NCBI RefSeq assembly: GCF_001469215.1
Contig: NZ_LOFH01000011.1
Coordinates: 62,001 to 126,000 of the forward strand
Direction: 5' to 3'
DNA length: 64,000 nt
From: Pseudoalteromonas sp. H105
GTDB taxonomy: Bacteria > Pseudomonadota > Gammaproteobacteria > Enterobacterales > Alteromonadaceae
Shown here in pieces: positions 35,686 through 49,829 of this stretch. A program made the translations under genes and the position numbers. The notes below the pieces were generated by a model. It made no database searches. It was not told the origin of the DNA and was given only the letters and a program-made list of their open reading frames with translations. The stretch's first letter is position 1, and each line of letters starts with the position of its first letter.

Positions 35686-35697
35686 ATTGTATGCAAT
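35686..35697. promoter_or_regulatory. GntR-type operator (ATTGTATGCAAT) in a divergent promoter
   Basis: This is a near-copy (11 of 12) of the ATTGTATACAAT sites at 25633 and 51335. The surrounding 18 bp, 35683-35700, are palindromic except for one base pair. It lies between the lipoprotein peptidase and POT transporter genes. Confidence 0.7.
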
Positions 35698-35730
35698 ATA
35701 AAATACTGCGTTTAATTTGAAAAGTAAACT

Positions 35731-39856
<4,126 letters not shown>

Positions 39857-39930
39857 CAAACGTTGCTTATTATGTTAATTTAGTGCATGTTTGCAACCAA
39901 TCATATGATGAAAGTGCGGCTATTTAAGTG

Positions 39931-40347
39931 ATGAATGTTCAACAGCTGATTCAAAATAAACACGTCATTTTATTTGATGGCCAATGTAAGTTATGTGATG
40001 CATGGTGTAATTTTATTATCAAACGCGACAAAAAAGCGCGTTTTAAACTGTGCAGTGTGCAGTCGCGAAAAGGCCACGCTGTGCTTAATTACTTTAATTA
40101 CCCTACTGATAACGTGAAAAGTATGGTGTATGTTGATAATGAACAGTGTTTCATACAAAGTGATGCCGTCATTCGTGTGTTGAGTCAATTAGGCTGGCCC
40201 TGGCGCGCAGTGTTAATCCTGTCTTTAATACCCAAACGATTGCGCGATTGGGGGTATGACCGTGTGGCGTTTAATCGTTACCACTTATTTGGCAAATTTA
40301 ACTACTGTCGTTTACCTCATCGTGAGGATCAACGACATTATTTATAA
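39931..40347 (+). CDS. DCC-family thiol-disulfide oxidoreductase-like protein (DUF393)
   Basis: The 138-residue protein has the family motif ILFDGQCKLCDAWCNFIIKRD with its CxxC pair near residues 20-23, and the C-terminal GYDRVAFNRYHLFG stretch common in this family. DCC proteins are predicted thiol oxidoreductases of unknown substrate. The ATG at 39931 is used; a GTG one codon earlier is an alternative. It lies 74 bp after the GH63 gene and may be separate from it. It sits just before ppiC. Confidence 0.88.
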   Translation: MNVQQLIQNKHVILFDGQCKLCDAWCNFIIKRDKKARFKLCSVQSRKGHAVLNYFNYPTDNVKSMVYVDNEQCFIQSDAVIRVLSQLGWPWRAVLILSLIPKRLRDWGYDRVAFNRYHLFGKFNYCRLPHREDQRHYL

Positions 40348-40390
40348 TAAATGATAAAATCAGCGCAGTTTAGTTTAGTAGAGATACATT

Positions 40391-40669
40391 ATGGCCAGCA
40401 CCGCCCATGCACTTCATATTTTGGTTAAGCATAAAGAGCTTGCCGAAGACATTATCAAACAGCTTAAAAAAGGCGCTAAGTTTCAAGTCCTCGCAAAAAA
40501 ACACTCTACGTGTCCTTCGGGTAAAAAAGGGGGGGATTTAGGTGAGTTTAAACGCGGTCAAATGGTACCTCAATTTGACAAAATAGCGTTTAATGGTGAA
40601 ATTCTTGAACCGCATTTAGTTAAAACAAAATTTGGTTGGCATGTCATTAAAGTGCTTTATCGTACTTAA
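40391..40669 (+). CDS. ppiC: Parvulin-type peptidyl-prolyl isomerase
   Basis: The 92-residue single-domain parvulin starts [15 protein letters not shown] after Met and has [23 protein letters not shown] and [12 protein letters not shown], all typical of E. coli PpiC (93 residues). It has no signal peptide. It isomerises peptide bonds before proline. It lies 43 bp after the DCC gene. Confidence 0.95.
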   Translation: MASTAHALHILVKHKELAEDIIKQLKKGAKFQVLAKKHSTCPSGKKGGDLGEFKRGQMVPQFDKIAFNGEILEPHLVKTKFGWHVIKVLYRT

Positions 40670-40938
40670 ATGAGTAATACAAAAAACCGTTTCCTTGGGA
40701 TTCGTATAGGTTTGGTAGGTGGAGTTTTTAATGTTCTAAACATTTTAAACTCTTCTTCAACATAAGTGCTTATAGAGTCAAACGAAGAAAAATTAACTTA
40801 AATTTTTTGTAGTTAATTAAATGTAGAAGAGTGAATAGACCTTAATATCACCACTATTTAAAAATCTAATTAGCACTTCATAATTATATAAGAGTATTGT
40901 TTACAATCGTTTATTGCGAATAGAAGGACATGGAAGTA
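40670..40938. promoter_or_regulatory. AT-rich spacer before the beta-propeller lipoprotein
   Basis: No gene is seen. It holds ATTGTTTACAAT at 40896-40907, which keeps both arms (ATTGT and ACAAT) of the GntR-type operator with a changed centre, 32 bp before the chosen start. Regulation by the same protein is possible but weakly supported. Confidence 0.4.
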
Positions 40939-42930
40939 ATGTTAAGCATCAAACCCAAAGCTACCGATTTGATTTATCGTCTCACCTTGATTGTGCTTAT
41001 TACTTTAGTTAGTGCATGCTCAATAGTAGAAAAGCCAAACCTGAAACAGTTGTCCTCAAATCGAGTTGAAGAATTTAAATCTAAGGATGAACTTATAGAT
41101 TATGTTTCGAATGTTTCAGCGCTTATCAATTATCGCAATACCAAAGAGAGAGAACATTTTAAAGAATTGTATGTCGATGATATTGAGAGGATACAGGTAA
41201 CAGGAAGTAGGGTCGACTCTACTTTCTCTAGTATTACAAACAATCAGGTTAATGGAATCGATGAAGGAGACATAGTTAAAGTATCTGGTGATTACTTACT
41301 GATCTTACGACAAGGGAAAATATACTCAGTTAGGCTTTCTGAATATGGCGCAGGTGAATTTAATCTACCATATGAAATTGATGTTATTCAACCAGGCTGG
41401 GGTAAGGACGTTTGGTATGACGAATTGTTAGTTGTTGAAGATATAGTATTGGTTCTTGGGTATAGCTATTCACTTGACGCATCGCAAATACTAAGATTCA
41501 AAATTAATGACAATGGCGTCATAAGCTACAAAGATGGGATCGCAATTAAGTCTAATGATTACTTTAGTAGTGACAACTACGCATCTCGATTATTCAAAGG
41601 AAAGTATCTTACTTATTTACCAGTCGAGCTGATTGCAAATCGTTCAGGTGAATTAAACGATCTTGGCGTTAATATTCCCAAATTTGCAAGGCTAAATTCT
41701 AGCAACGCAGATAATTTAATCTGGGAGGAAATTGTCAAACCTAGTGATATTTACAAGCCCAATCAAATCGTTACCGATCCAATATTACACACTATTATTA
41801 CATGTAGTCCTTTATCTGAAAATTTTGAATGCACGGGGAAAGGAGTGATTAGCTCCAACAATTATGAATACTTTGTTTCTCAGTCCGCGTTTTATTTATG
41901 GACGTATGCATTACCTAAATCACTTGTAACCGATTTCAACTTCGATGAAAATTGGAATACTCACTATGAATCTACAGCTACTTCGCACATGAGCGGGGAT
42001 TCTAAGCTGTTCAAATTAGAACATTTGAGTCAACAATTTAAGGTTGTTGACGTTGATGGAGTACCTGTTGATCAGTTTTCCTTTTATGAAAGTGAAGGAG
42101 TGCTAAATATTGTGTCTGTGAATAATCCATGGTCAGAAACTAAAGAAAAAGCTCAACTATTCCAAATACCAAAAGATGAATTTGACTCATCGAGCAAAGA
42201 CCGAATAATGCCTTCTAGAATTTGGTATCTTTCACCAAATTATATAAATAATCGTTTTGTAGAAAGTTGGCTTGTTCTAGGTTATTACGCGGATATAAAT
42301 GGAGGTTATAAGTCAAAAGCTTCAGTAAAACCCCAATTTACTTTGTATTTTAAGTCATTAAATACTGCTGAAGATTTAAATATTGAATTAGGACACAGTG
42401 TAGATCGAATAGAAACGGTTGGCAGGAAGTTATTTATTTCAGGCATAGATACAGACTTTAATTTTAATGTTTCAATCATAAATATCGAAAACAAGCCATT
42501 TTTGGAGGGGAGCGGGGTATTTGAGGACTTTTTAGAACACGATACTCGCAGTCATGCATTCAACTTCGCTCAATTTGATAACCACTTTGGTGTTGCCGGA
42601 ATTACTGCATATAATAAAGTTAACAATACTGGTAATACACTACTAAATGATTTTTATTGGGAAGAAAACGTAGCAGCAAACATAATCTTCTTCGGATTAG
42701 CTGGGGGTTACGAAGTAATAAAAGCTGGAGAGGTTAAGAGTCATGCTAAACAAATATCATTGGCTGATAATTGCGAAGTATCTTGTGTCGATTGGTACGG
42801 TAACTCAAGGCCTTTTTTCATTAATGACAGGATATTTGTATTAACAGGTGATGAACTGATTGAATCACAACTAGTTGGAAATCAAGTTGAAGAAATAAAA
42901 AGAATTAATATTAAGACTAAGTCTTATTGA
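40939..42930 (+). CDS. Lipoprotein with a C-terminal beta-propeller-type domain
   Basis: The 663-residue protein has a lipoprotein signal (LITLVSAC). It resembles secreted beta-propeller proteins distantly related to WD40 (PF09826-like): the entry motif TNNQVNGIDEGDIVKVSGDYLLIL matches the family pattern of a valine-glycine-aspartate run before the first blade. Function is unknown. The ATG at 40939 is favoured over 40930 because AGAAGGA at 40922-40928 is ten bases upstream of it. Its base composition and codon use look more AT-rich than the neighbouring catabolic genes, so acquisition by transfer is possible. Confidence 0.72.
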   Translation: MLSIKPKATDLIYRLTLIVLITLVSACSIVEKPNLKQLSSNRVEEFKSKDELIDYVSNVSALINYRNTKEREHFKELYVDDIERIQVTGSRVDSTFSSITNNQVNGIDEGDIVKVSGDYLLILRQGKIYSVRLSEYGAGEFNLPYEIDVIQPGWGKDVWYDELLVVEDIVLVLGYSYSLDASQILRFKINDNGVISYKDGIAIKSNDYFSSDNYASRLFKGKYLTYLPVELIANRSGELNDLGVNIPKFARLNSSNADNLIWEEIVKPSDIYKPNQIVTDPILHTIITCSPLSENFECTGKGVISSNNYEYFVSQSAFYLWTYALPKSLVTDFNFDENWNTHYESTATSHMSGDSKLFKLEHLSQQFKVVDVDGVPVDQFSFYESEGVLNIVSVNNPWSETKEKAQLFQIPKDEFDSSSKDRIMPSRIWYLSPNYINNRFVESWLVLGYYADINGGYKSKASVKPQFTLYFKSLNTAEDLNIELGHSVDRIETVGRKLFISGIDTDFNFNVSIINIENKPFLEGSGVFEDFLEHDTRSHAFNFAQFDNHFGVAGITAYNKVNNTGNTLLNDFYWEENVAANIIFFGLAGGYEVIKAGEVKSHAKQISLADNCEVSCVDWYGNSRPFFINDRIFVLTGDELIESQLVGNQVEEIKRINIKTKSY

Positions 42931-43376
42931 CGGGGGATTCTATGTATCTTATTGCAGCCTCTGTTTTAAGGTCGTGAAGGCTTTTTATAATTTTCTAACT
43001 ATATTTGTGATATTAACTCGCTAATGCCCGTTTTCTCGAACAATGAAATGGGTAATTACAATTTAGATACACAAGTTGGTTGTTGGGTTGAATCTACAAG
43101 AGAGCTATGTATTAGATAGATTTAGATTATCTAGTCAGAATAGCTGTCGATTTGAAATGCGAATTACGTAAATTAATTACAAGCCATTATTTCTGAGACG
43201 CTAAATGTCATTAATTTCACAAATTAATCAAGTTTTTAGTTAACACTTTGTATAAAGGTTATTACCACTTACCAAACCTAAAGTAAGGTTTTAGGTGTGT
43301 AATAGTGAACTTGGTTTTAAATCCATCCACCAAGTTCACTAGCCCGCCGCAACGGTATTTTTAAACGCGGCTGCGT
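42931..43376. other. AT-rich spacer with hairpins
   Basis: No credible gene is seen in about 445 bp. An 11-bp stem (43304-43314 with 43330-43340, AGTGAACTTGG and complement) lies about 40 bp after the carrier gene on the minus strand and may be its terminator, though no T run follows. Confidence 0.5.
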
Positions 43377-44789
43377 TTATCCACCGATTGCGGTGGGTTG
43401 CACATCAATGCCGTAACCAAACATAACAGCCAGTACCAATACAATTGACGCTGCCGTCATTAGTTTTAGTAATAGCGGTAAACAAAAACGGAACCAGTGC
43501 CCGTAAGGGACACCCGCCATACCTAATATCCCCATTAATACCGCATTGGTAGGAATGATCATATTTGAAAAGCCATCACCAAATTGATAAGCCAGCACAG
43601 CAACTTGGCGTGGGACACCGACAAGATCGCCCAGCGGCGCCATGAGTGGCATAGTCACGTATGCTTGGCCAGAGCCTGAAGGAATAAAGGTGTTAAGCAA
43701 GGTTTGAATGACTAACATGCCAATGGCTGATATTTCAGCACTCACATACGATAACGGCAGTGACATGCCGTGTACTAAACTATGTAAAATTTGACCGTCT
43801 TCGAGGATTAACGCAATACCTCTTGCCACACCAATTAAAATGGCCGTAGTGACAAGATCTGACACACCTTCAATAAAGCGGTTAGCTGTTTCATCAGCAG
43901 ATAAACGCCCAAGAATAGCAATTACGGCACCCCAAGCAATAAAGACACCACCTAATTCGTATAAGTACCATCCCTTGGTGGCAATGCCCCATACTGCGAT
44001 ACCTAAGGTAATAATGAAGCTACCTAATATCAGTTTATGGCGCATTGCAAGCGCAGGGTAATGGGGAGTGGCTTTGTCACTTAATGGGCACGGCACATCG
44101 AGCATCATTGATTTGCTTGGGTCAGCCGCAACACGTTGAGTGTATTGCCATACGTGATGAAAACCAATCAATACAAACGGTACAAAGATTGCCAAACGCA
44201 ACCATAGACCTGAATATACAGGTACTTCAGCGATTTGTTGTGCAATGAGTACAGTAAAAGGGTTAAACGCCGATACCCCATAGCCAATACCATAACCGGC
44301 AACAATCATGCCTACCGCGGTCATTGCATCGAGTCTCATTGCTTTACATAACGCGACTAAAATTAACACAAAGGGAATGTATTCGCCTGCTGTACCAATA
44401 CTGCTTGAGGCTAACGCAAAACAAAATACCACCATAAATATTAAGCGTTGTGGTTTTTCGCCATGGCGTTCAAGTAAACGGCCAATAAGTGCATCAACAG
44501 TGCCTGTTGCTCGTGCGATAGCCAGTACACCACCCACAATTAATACAAAGAAGATCACGTCCTGCGCGGCGGCAAAAGCACGTGGAATAGCTGTTAATAA
44601 ATCCCAAGGGGTTAAATAATGGCGCTCTGCCACGGTTTGGTAGGTGCCAGCCATGACCATTTCACGGCCATTTTCAGTCAAGGTTGTATCAAAAAAGCCT
44701 TGCGGCACTAGCCACGTTGCAACCAATGCAATGACCATCATGCCTAACAGCAAAATCAAAGTATGTGGCACTTTGAAGGTATTACTCAT
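43377..44789 (-). CDS. YfcC/DcuC-family inner-membrane carrier
   Basis: The 470-residue protein has about twelve hydrophobic segments. The family features are FFVLIVGGVLAIARATGTVDALI, GTAGEYIPFVLILVALCKAMRLD and TLLNTFIPSGSGQAYVTMPLMAPLGDL. Members of this group (PF03606-like) carry C4-dicarboxylates or amino-acid-type substrates; the substrate here cannot be read from the sequence. It stands alone between an AT-rich spacer and the divergent AarF-like gene, without the GntR-type operator found near the hydroxyproline genes. Confidence 0.85.
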   Translation of the reverse strand: MSNTFKVPHTLILLLGMMVIALVATWLVPQGFFDTTLTENGREMVMAGTYQTVAERHYLTPWDLLTAIPRAFAAAQDVIFFVLIVGGVLAIARATGTVDALIGRLLERHGEKPQRLIFMVVFCFALASSSIGTAGEYIPFVLILVALCKAMRLDAMTAVGMIVAGYGIGYGVSAFNPFTVLIAQQIAEVPVYSGLWLRLAIFVPFVLIGFHHVWQYTQRVAADPSKSMMLDVPCPLSDKATPHYPALAMRHKLILGSFIITLGIAVWGIATKGWYLYELGGVFIAWGAVIAILGRLSADETANRFIEGVSDLVTTAILIGVARGIALILEDGQILHSLVHGMSLPLSYVSAEISAIGMLVIQTLLNTFIPSGSGQAYVTMPLMAPLGDLVGVPRQVAVLAYQFGDGFSNMIIPTNAVLMGILGMAGVPYGHWFRFCLPLLLKLMTAASIVLVLAVMFGYGIDVQPTAIGG

Positions 44790-45083
44790 ACGTTCTCCCT
44801 AGTTTAATTAAGACAGCAAATAACGACATATGCTGATTTTTGCGAAGGAGAATACCACGACTTACTAAGTCAAAATTAAAAAAGGGACGGTTGTCTGTAA
44901 AGGAATGTAACAATAACAGAGGCTGCTTTTAAAAACGCTTTAGTAACGGGTTATCAACATTTAACTTTTTTGTTTGTGGGGGGGAGGTAATGTATTTTTA
45001 TACCGTGCCTAAAGGGATCTAAATGTTGGGTTTTGACGTAATATATACCCATTAATTAAACATATTTTGAAGCGTTATAGTGT

Positions 45084-46406
45084 ATGAGTAAGTCAAAATC
45101 GGTGCCAACATCGCGATTTGCAAGATTAAGTAAATTTGGGTTGCTGGCGTCAAAAGTCGCCGGAAATGTGTTGCTTGATGGTGCAAAATCAATGGCGAAG
45201 GGTGAAAAACTTAATCGGCAATCATTAATAATGTCTTCTAAAAATATAGAAAGCCTTACAGAGCAGCTTGCACAGTTACGGGGTGCGGCGATGAAGCTTG
45301 GTCAGTTATTATCAATGGATTCAGGCGAATTACTGCCTCCCGAGCTGAGCCAATTGCTAGCGAGGTTGCGTTCTGATGGCCATGCAATGCCTCATAAACA
45401 ACTTGTCGGGGTACTTAAAACTCAATGGGGAGCACAGTGGCTAAATAAGCTATCACACATTGAGCTTAAGCCGTTTGCTGCGGCATCAATAGGGCAAGTA
45501 CATAAAGCCAATTTAGAGAACGGCAAAGCGTTGGCGATTAAGGTGCAATACCCAGGCATTGCTAAAAGTATTGAAAGTGATGTTGATAATTTAGCCAGTT
45601 TGCTCAAGCTCAGTGGTTTACTGCCTAAGCATATAAATATAGACCCTTTGGTGGCCGACGCTAAGCAGCAACTTTTAGATGAGTCTGATTATGAGCGCGA
45701 GGCTGATTTTTTACAATTATATCAGCGCTATCTTGCGCCATTTACGCAATTTAAAGTGCCACAAACCTACCCTGAACTCAGCACCAAACATGTACTTGCC
45801 ATGGAGTTTGTTGATGGCATTGACCTTGATGAATGCGTTGAGTTGGAGCAAGCACAACGAGACGAACTCGCCCGTGATTTAATACAGTTATTTTTCTACG
45901 AATTACTGCAATTTAATACCGTTCAAACAGATCCTAATTTTGCTAACTATTTATATCAGCCTGCTTCAAAAACGATTGTACTACTTGATTTTGGGGCAAC
46001 TCGGCAGTTATCAAACGTAATTTGTGATGGCTATTTAAAGCTTTTTGCGGGCGCAATTGCAAATGATCAGGCAAAGATAGCACTCGCTGCAGAGCAGATA
46101 GGCTATTTTGATAGTCAAATAGACGAACATTACAAAAAAAATGTGCTTAATATATTTAAATTGGCGTGTGAGCCTCTTTTGATTGACGAGGCTTATGATT
46201 TTGCAGCAAGTCCACTTGCTAAACAGATACGCGATAAAGGCCTTGAAATGAGTACTCAGAAAGCGCAGTGGCATTCTCCACCGATAGATGCGTTATTCAT
46301 TCACCGTAAATTAGCGGGTTTGTACCTTATTGCAGTAAAATTGAATGCCAAGGTCAACGTTTATCAACTGTATAAAGAGTTTTTAACGCAGTGCAAACAA
46401 GGGTAA
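45084..46406 (+). CDS. ABC1/UbiB-family atypical kinase-like protein (AarF/ADCK)
   Basis: The 440-residue protein has the ADCK KxGQ motif in LRGAAMKLGQLLSM, the alanine-rich loop AAASIGQVHKA that replaces the usual P-loop, the lysine of AIKVQYPGI, and the ExD-like stretch SDYEREADFLQLYQRY. The catalytic-type residues QTDPNFANYLY and VLLDFGATRQL follow. ADCK proteins support ubiquinone or other lipid metabolism as ATPases. UbiB proper lies with ubiE and ubiJ; this stand-alone copy is a paralogue like those found in many proteobacteria. A hairpin follows at 46434. Confidence 0.88.
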   Translation: MSKSKSVPTSRFARLSKFGLLASKVAGNVLLDGAKSMAKGEKLNRQSLIMSSKNIESLTEQLAQLRGAAMKLGQLLSMDSGELLPPELSQLLARLRSDGHAMPHKQLVGVLKTQWGAQWLNKLSHIELKPFAAASIGQVHKANLENGKALAIKVQYPGIAKSIESDVDNLASLLKLSGLLPKHINIDPLVADAKQQLLDESDYEREADFLQLYQRYLAPFTQFKVPQTYPELSTKHVLAMEFVDGIDLDECVELEQAQRDELARDLIQLFFYELLQFNTVQTDPNFANYLYQPASKTIVLLDFGATRQLSNVICDGYLKLFAGAIANDQAKIALAAEQIGYFDSQIDEHYKKNVLNIFKLACEPLLIDEAYDFAASPLAKQIRDKGLEMSTQKAQWHSPPIDALFIHRKLAGLYLIAVKLNAKVNVYQLYKEFLTQCKQG

Positions 46407-46433
46407 TGCATGGCCTTGGAAGTTAGATGTGTA

Positions 46434-46457
46434 TTGACCGTTCATTAAAACGGTCAA
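46434..46457. terminator. Hairpin after the AarF-like gene
   Basis: A nine-base stem TTGACCGTT/AACGGTCAA closes a six-base loop 27 bp after the stop. There is no T run, so termination is only likely. Confidence 0.5.
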
Positions 46458-46500
46458 CAAAGGAATAAATTAGGTAACCTTAGTATAGGTAAACAATAAC

Positions 46501-46971
46501 CTACTCTAGTTCAGAGTCGCAATTACCACCTTTTGCCATTCCGAGCCTAAGCACTTCTGATTTCCCCGTTTCCTTGTTAGCAAGCGCTAGGTCTGCACCG
46601 CCAACAAAAGCCCCCATTTTTATATATTGCTCTATGAAGTAAAGCTCACCATTTTTTGCATCTATTGTTAAGGTATTTGGTGAAAACTCTGACTCTGTAG
46701 AGACTTTCAGCTTTTCGTTTCCAGGTACTTCTTTATAAAAGAAAACACCTTTGGCTGTTTGACCTACGCACTCTTTATCAACCCACACATCTTTTTTTAA
46801 TGCCGCGCCAACAAACGTGTCTTTTCGGTAAACGTAAATGCCAGCTTTGTCTTGTGCTGGTGCATTAAACTCTTTTGCTTTGTTTGCAACTTCTTTTGAT
46901 TCCATTGGAACTGAAGAACATCCCGCTAATAGCGCTGTTGACATTATTGCTGCGAGTACTGCTGATTTCAT
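46501..46971 (-). CDS. DUF2846-like lipoprotein
   Basis: The 156-residue protein has a lipobox (LLAGC, Cys18). The mature part follows the DUF2846 pattern: KAGIYVYRKDTFVGAALKKDVWVD, then a VPGNEKLKVSTESEFSPN segment and GELYFIEQYIKMGAFVGGADL. Family function is unknown. The gene is monocistronic, with a spacer of about 285 bp upstream in which nothing else is recognised. Confidence 0.82.
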   Translation of the reverse strand: MKSAVLAAIMSTALLAGCSSVPMESKEVANKAKEFNAPAQDKAGIYVYRKDTFVGAALKKDVWVDKECVGQTAKGVFFYKEVPGNEKLKVSTESEFSPNTLTIDAKNGELYFIEQYIKMGAFVGGADLALANKETGKSEVLRLGMAKGGNCDSELE

Positions 46972-47256
46972 TGCATTTCCTTATCATTTTTTATTTTAGA
47001 GCAACGTGCCCCATTTACTTAACTGCACTAATTAGACACAACTATTTATGTTAATTTCCCGAAATAGTTACGTTTTTTCGTGCAGTGTAGTGATACCAAA
47101 TTATCGGGTGTTTTACTACTAAAAAACGCGTTATTACTTAAGATTATATATTGAGTTGAGGTATGTGAGCGGGCATGTACTTTTTAAAATAAGCACATGG
47201 GATGCGGTAGGTTTTAATAGTACACCACGTAACATGCATTACGTGATGTTAAAGCG

Positions 47257-47907
47257 TTATTGACTGTTTTGCTCTGCTATTTGCTTAAATGCTTGTACAA
47301 ATGCATCGCTTGGTTGTCCGCCAGTTAGTGCATATTCATCATTTATAATGAATGTCGGTACAGAGGTAATGCCCATCTGTTGCAGCTTATTTTGTTCACT
47401 GCGCACTTCTTGAAAGTACTCACCACTGGCTAAAATTTCTTTTGCGCGAACCTTATCAAGGCCAACACTTTGGACCACACTTAATAAGCTTTCTTCATCG
47501 TTTAGATACAGCAAATCGGTAAAATGTGCTTTAAAGAACGCCAGTTTTAATGCGGTTTGCTTCCCCTCGGCAGCTGCCCAAGTCAGTAAACGATGCAGAT
47601 CAAAACTGTTAATCATGATGCGTTTACCATCAAGGTTAAAAGTAAACCCTGCTTTTTCACCCATCTCTAAAATATGTTTTCGATTTGCATCGCTTTGCTC
47701 TTCAGTTAGGCCATATTTTTGCGTTAAATGTTCGTTTAAATCTTGCCCTTCAATGGGCATATCTGGATTAAGTTCAAAGGGTTTCCAACTTATTTCAGCG
47801 TCAAACTCGTCACTTAATTGGGCTAATGCGGTTTCAAGGTTTTTATAGCCAATAACGCACCAGGGGCACATTACGTCAGAGACGATGTCGATTTTTAGCT
47901 TTTTCAT
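47257..47907 (-). CDS. DsbA-family oxidoreductase (FrnE-like)
   Basis: The 216-residue thioredoxin-fold protein starts MKKLKIDIVSDVMCPWCVIGY, with the CPWC active site near residue 14. A conserved cis-proline loop (GITSVPTFIINDEYALTGGQP) near the C terminus completes the fold. Members of this cytoplasmic group are FrnE-like disulfide oxidoreductases. A frame opening seven codons upstream exists, but the ATG at 47907 fits the family length and has AGG nearby. No functional link to its neighbours is visible. Confidence 0.9.
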   Translation of the reverse strand: MKKLKIDIVSDVMCPWCVIGYKNLETALAQLSDEFDAEISWKPFELNPDMPIEGQDLNEHLTQKYGLTEEQSDANRKHILEMGEKAGFTFNLDGKRIMINSFDLHRLLTWAAAEGKQTALKLAFFKAHFTDLLYLNDEESLLSVVQSVGLDKVRAKEILASGEYFQEVRSEQNKLQQMGITSVPTFIINDEYALTGGQPSDAFVQAFKQIAEQNSQ

Positions 47908-48114
47908 AGGGGAACCTGTTTTACACAATATAGTGAGTATATGAAGGCGTACATCATAAAGTTCAAGGAAACACAGCAGAGATCGTCAATTAAAGTGAAT
48001 TAATGTAGTTATTGCACAGTTTCTTACATCTTTAGAACACTCTTGAACAGTTTTCATTTTAAAACCCAATACACTCATTATTAGACAAACAAAAACTATC
48101 CAAAGGGCAACATT

Positions 48115-48573
48115 ATGAACAAAGCATTTGTCGTTTTACTATTATTAACAGGTTGTGCTGCAGGCCCAGGTGTTGACCGTGCTGAAGAAAACCAAATAGT
48201 AACTGAATTCTATGCAACAGTGGACTCTGTTAGGGCTGTCGAACTGTCTTCACAAATGAAAACGGGCATTATGATGGGAGCGGGGGTTGGTGTTATTGAA
48301 GAGCTAGACGGTAATCATGAAGATATGATTTCAGGTGCGATTGCCGGGGCACTTGTTGGCGGCTTATTTACTGCTTTAGTTGAAGGCAGTGATGAGGCAT
48401 ATGAATATCAACTATCGGCTCAAAGGCAAGGCGCTTTTTCGATTGTGCAAAAAGAGCAATTACCCAATGATACTCAATGCGTAAAAGTGCGTGTAGCTGA
48501 TAAGGCAACACTGGAAAAAGCACCAAACGAATGGTGCGAAAATAATGAGTTACTGACACGATCAGCCATGTAG
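48115..48573 (+). CDS. Glycine-zipper outer-membrane lipoprotein, SlyB-like
   Basis: The 152-residue lipoprotein has the lipobox LLTGC (Cys14). A central glycine-rich hydrophobic region (GIMMGAGVGVIEEL and MISGAIAGALVGGLFTALVEG) resembles the glycine zipper of SlyB/Pcp-type lipoproteins, and the C-terminal part keeps a VRVADKAT-like segment. Such proteins stabilise the outer membrane. It is convergent with the Xaa-Pro peptidase gene; a nine-base hairpin (48559-48581) overlaps its last codons. Confidence 0.78.
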   Translation: MNKAFVVLLLLTGCAAGPGVDRAEENQIVTEFYATVDSVRAVELSSQMKTGIMMGAGVGVIEELDGNHEDMISGAIAGALVGGLFTALVEGSDEAYEYQLSAQRQGAFSIVQKEQLPNDTQCVKVRVADKATLEKAPNEWCENNELLTRSAM

Positions 48574-48581
48574 GCTGATCG
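48559..48581. terminator. Hairpin between convergent genes
   Basis: The stem CGATCAGCC/GGCTGATCG with loop ATGTA overlaps the last codons of the lipoprotein gene and ends ten bases before the Xaa-Pro peptidase stop. Confidence 0.6.
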
Positions 48582-48590
48582 TTTAACGCT

Positions 48591-49808
48591 TTACCCTAGA
48601 CCAAACGGATCATCAATACTGTGGGCGGGCTTAGTAAACCATTTAGGTCCGTTGTCGGTCATGTAAAAATGATCCTCCAAGCGTACACCAAACTCACCTG
48701 GCACAACCAGCATGGGTTCATTACTAAAACACATGCCTGTCGCGAGTGGTGTTTTATCACCCCCCACCAAATAAGGCCACTCGTGAATATCTAACCCTAT
48801 ACCATGGCCTGTGCGGTGAGGGCATCCAGGTGTTTGATACTCTGGGCCTAACCCTTGAGCCGTTAAATAATCACGTGCGCCAGCATCAACAGACTCACAT
48901 TTTTGCCCGATTTGAGCAGCATTAAAGGCGGCAATTTGTGCGGCTTTTTCATAATCCCAGAACTGGCGTTGGCGGTCGCTTGCTTCACCAAAAACATACG
49001 TACGCGTGATGTCAGACAGGTAATCATGTACCTTACAGCCAGTATCAATCAATACCATGTCGCCTTTTTTAAGGATTTGTGCATCCTTTACCCCATGCGG
49101 GAAAGAGGTGGCAACACCAAATAACACAATACAAAAATAATTACCCGGCGCGCCTACCTTTTGGTGAGCTTGCTTGATGAAAGCTTCCACTTCTGTGGTG
49201 CTAATACCTTCGTGTAACATGCTTGCGGTTGCTTGATGTACAGTGAGTGTCATGTCCATAGCACGTTGCATTAGTTTCAGCTCATTGGCTGATTTATGCA
49301 TACGACAATGCGCAGTGACAGGTTGTGCATTAACCAGTTTTAAGCCATTTTGTGCTTTGTTGATGCCATCAAAAATAAAAAACTGGGCGCTTTCATCAAT
49401 CCCAACTGTGCCATCTTGTGCAATGCCCATTTCAGTGATGACATCGACAAATAGTTGGTATGGGTTTTCATGCTCTTGCCAGCCACGAATAGGGCCATCA
49501 ATCACTTTAAAGCCATTTAGAGAACCAATCTCAAAATAAGGTGCAATATATTGTACGTCACCTTTAGCGGGTAAAATTGCGCCTACCATACGTTCGCTGG
49601 CATACCAGCGCATGCCGGTAAAATAGGTTAAGTTTGTGCCTGCATTTAAATAAATAGCATCAATGCCATTTGCTTGCATGTAAGTTTGCGCTGTTTTAAT
49701 ACGTTGTTGATGTTCTTGCGCTTGAATGGGCTGTAAATCTTCAGTCATATTACGCAGACTAGCCAGTGCCTGCTCTTTAGATTGAGTACCAATACCTGTG
49801 GTCGTCAT
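48591..49808 (-). CDS. M24-family Xaa-Pro peptidase
   Basis: The 405-residue protein has a creatinase-type N-terminal domain and a pita-bread C-terminal domain with the five metal ligands in order: the two Asp of LIDTGCKVHDYLSDITRTY, the His of HRTGHGIGLDIHEW, and Glu in NEPMLVVPG and VRLEDHF. Aminopeptidase P and prolidase-type enzymes cleave bonds before proline or hydroxyproline. It is the second gene of a minus-strand operon with a D-amino-acid dehydrogenase-like gene, divergent from the hydroxyproline epimerase operon. It would release Hyp from collagen-derived peptides. Confidence 0.9.
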   Translation of the reverse strand: MTTTGIGTQSKEQALASLRNMTEDLQPIQAQEHQQRIKTAQTYMQANGIDAIYLNAGTNLTYFTGMRWYASERMVGAILPAKGDVQYIAPYFEIGSLNGFKVIDGPIRGWQEHENPYQLFVDVITEMGIAQDGTVGIDESAQFFIFDGINKAQNGLKLVNAQPVTAHCRMHKSANELKLMQRAMDMTLTVHQATASMLHEGISTTEVEAFIKQAHQKVGAPGNYFCIVLFGVATSFPHGVKDAQILKKGDMVLIDTGCKVHDYLSDITRTYVFGEASDRQRQFWDYEKAAQIAAFNAAQIGQKCESVDAGARDYLTAQGLGPEYQTPGCPHRTGHGIGLDIHEWPYLVGGDKTPLATGMCFSNEPMLVVPGEFGVRLEDHFYMTDNGPKWFTKPAHSIDDPFGLG

Positions 49809-49829
49809 AATGCTCTCCTCGTTAATGGG

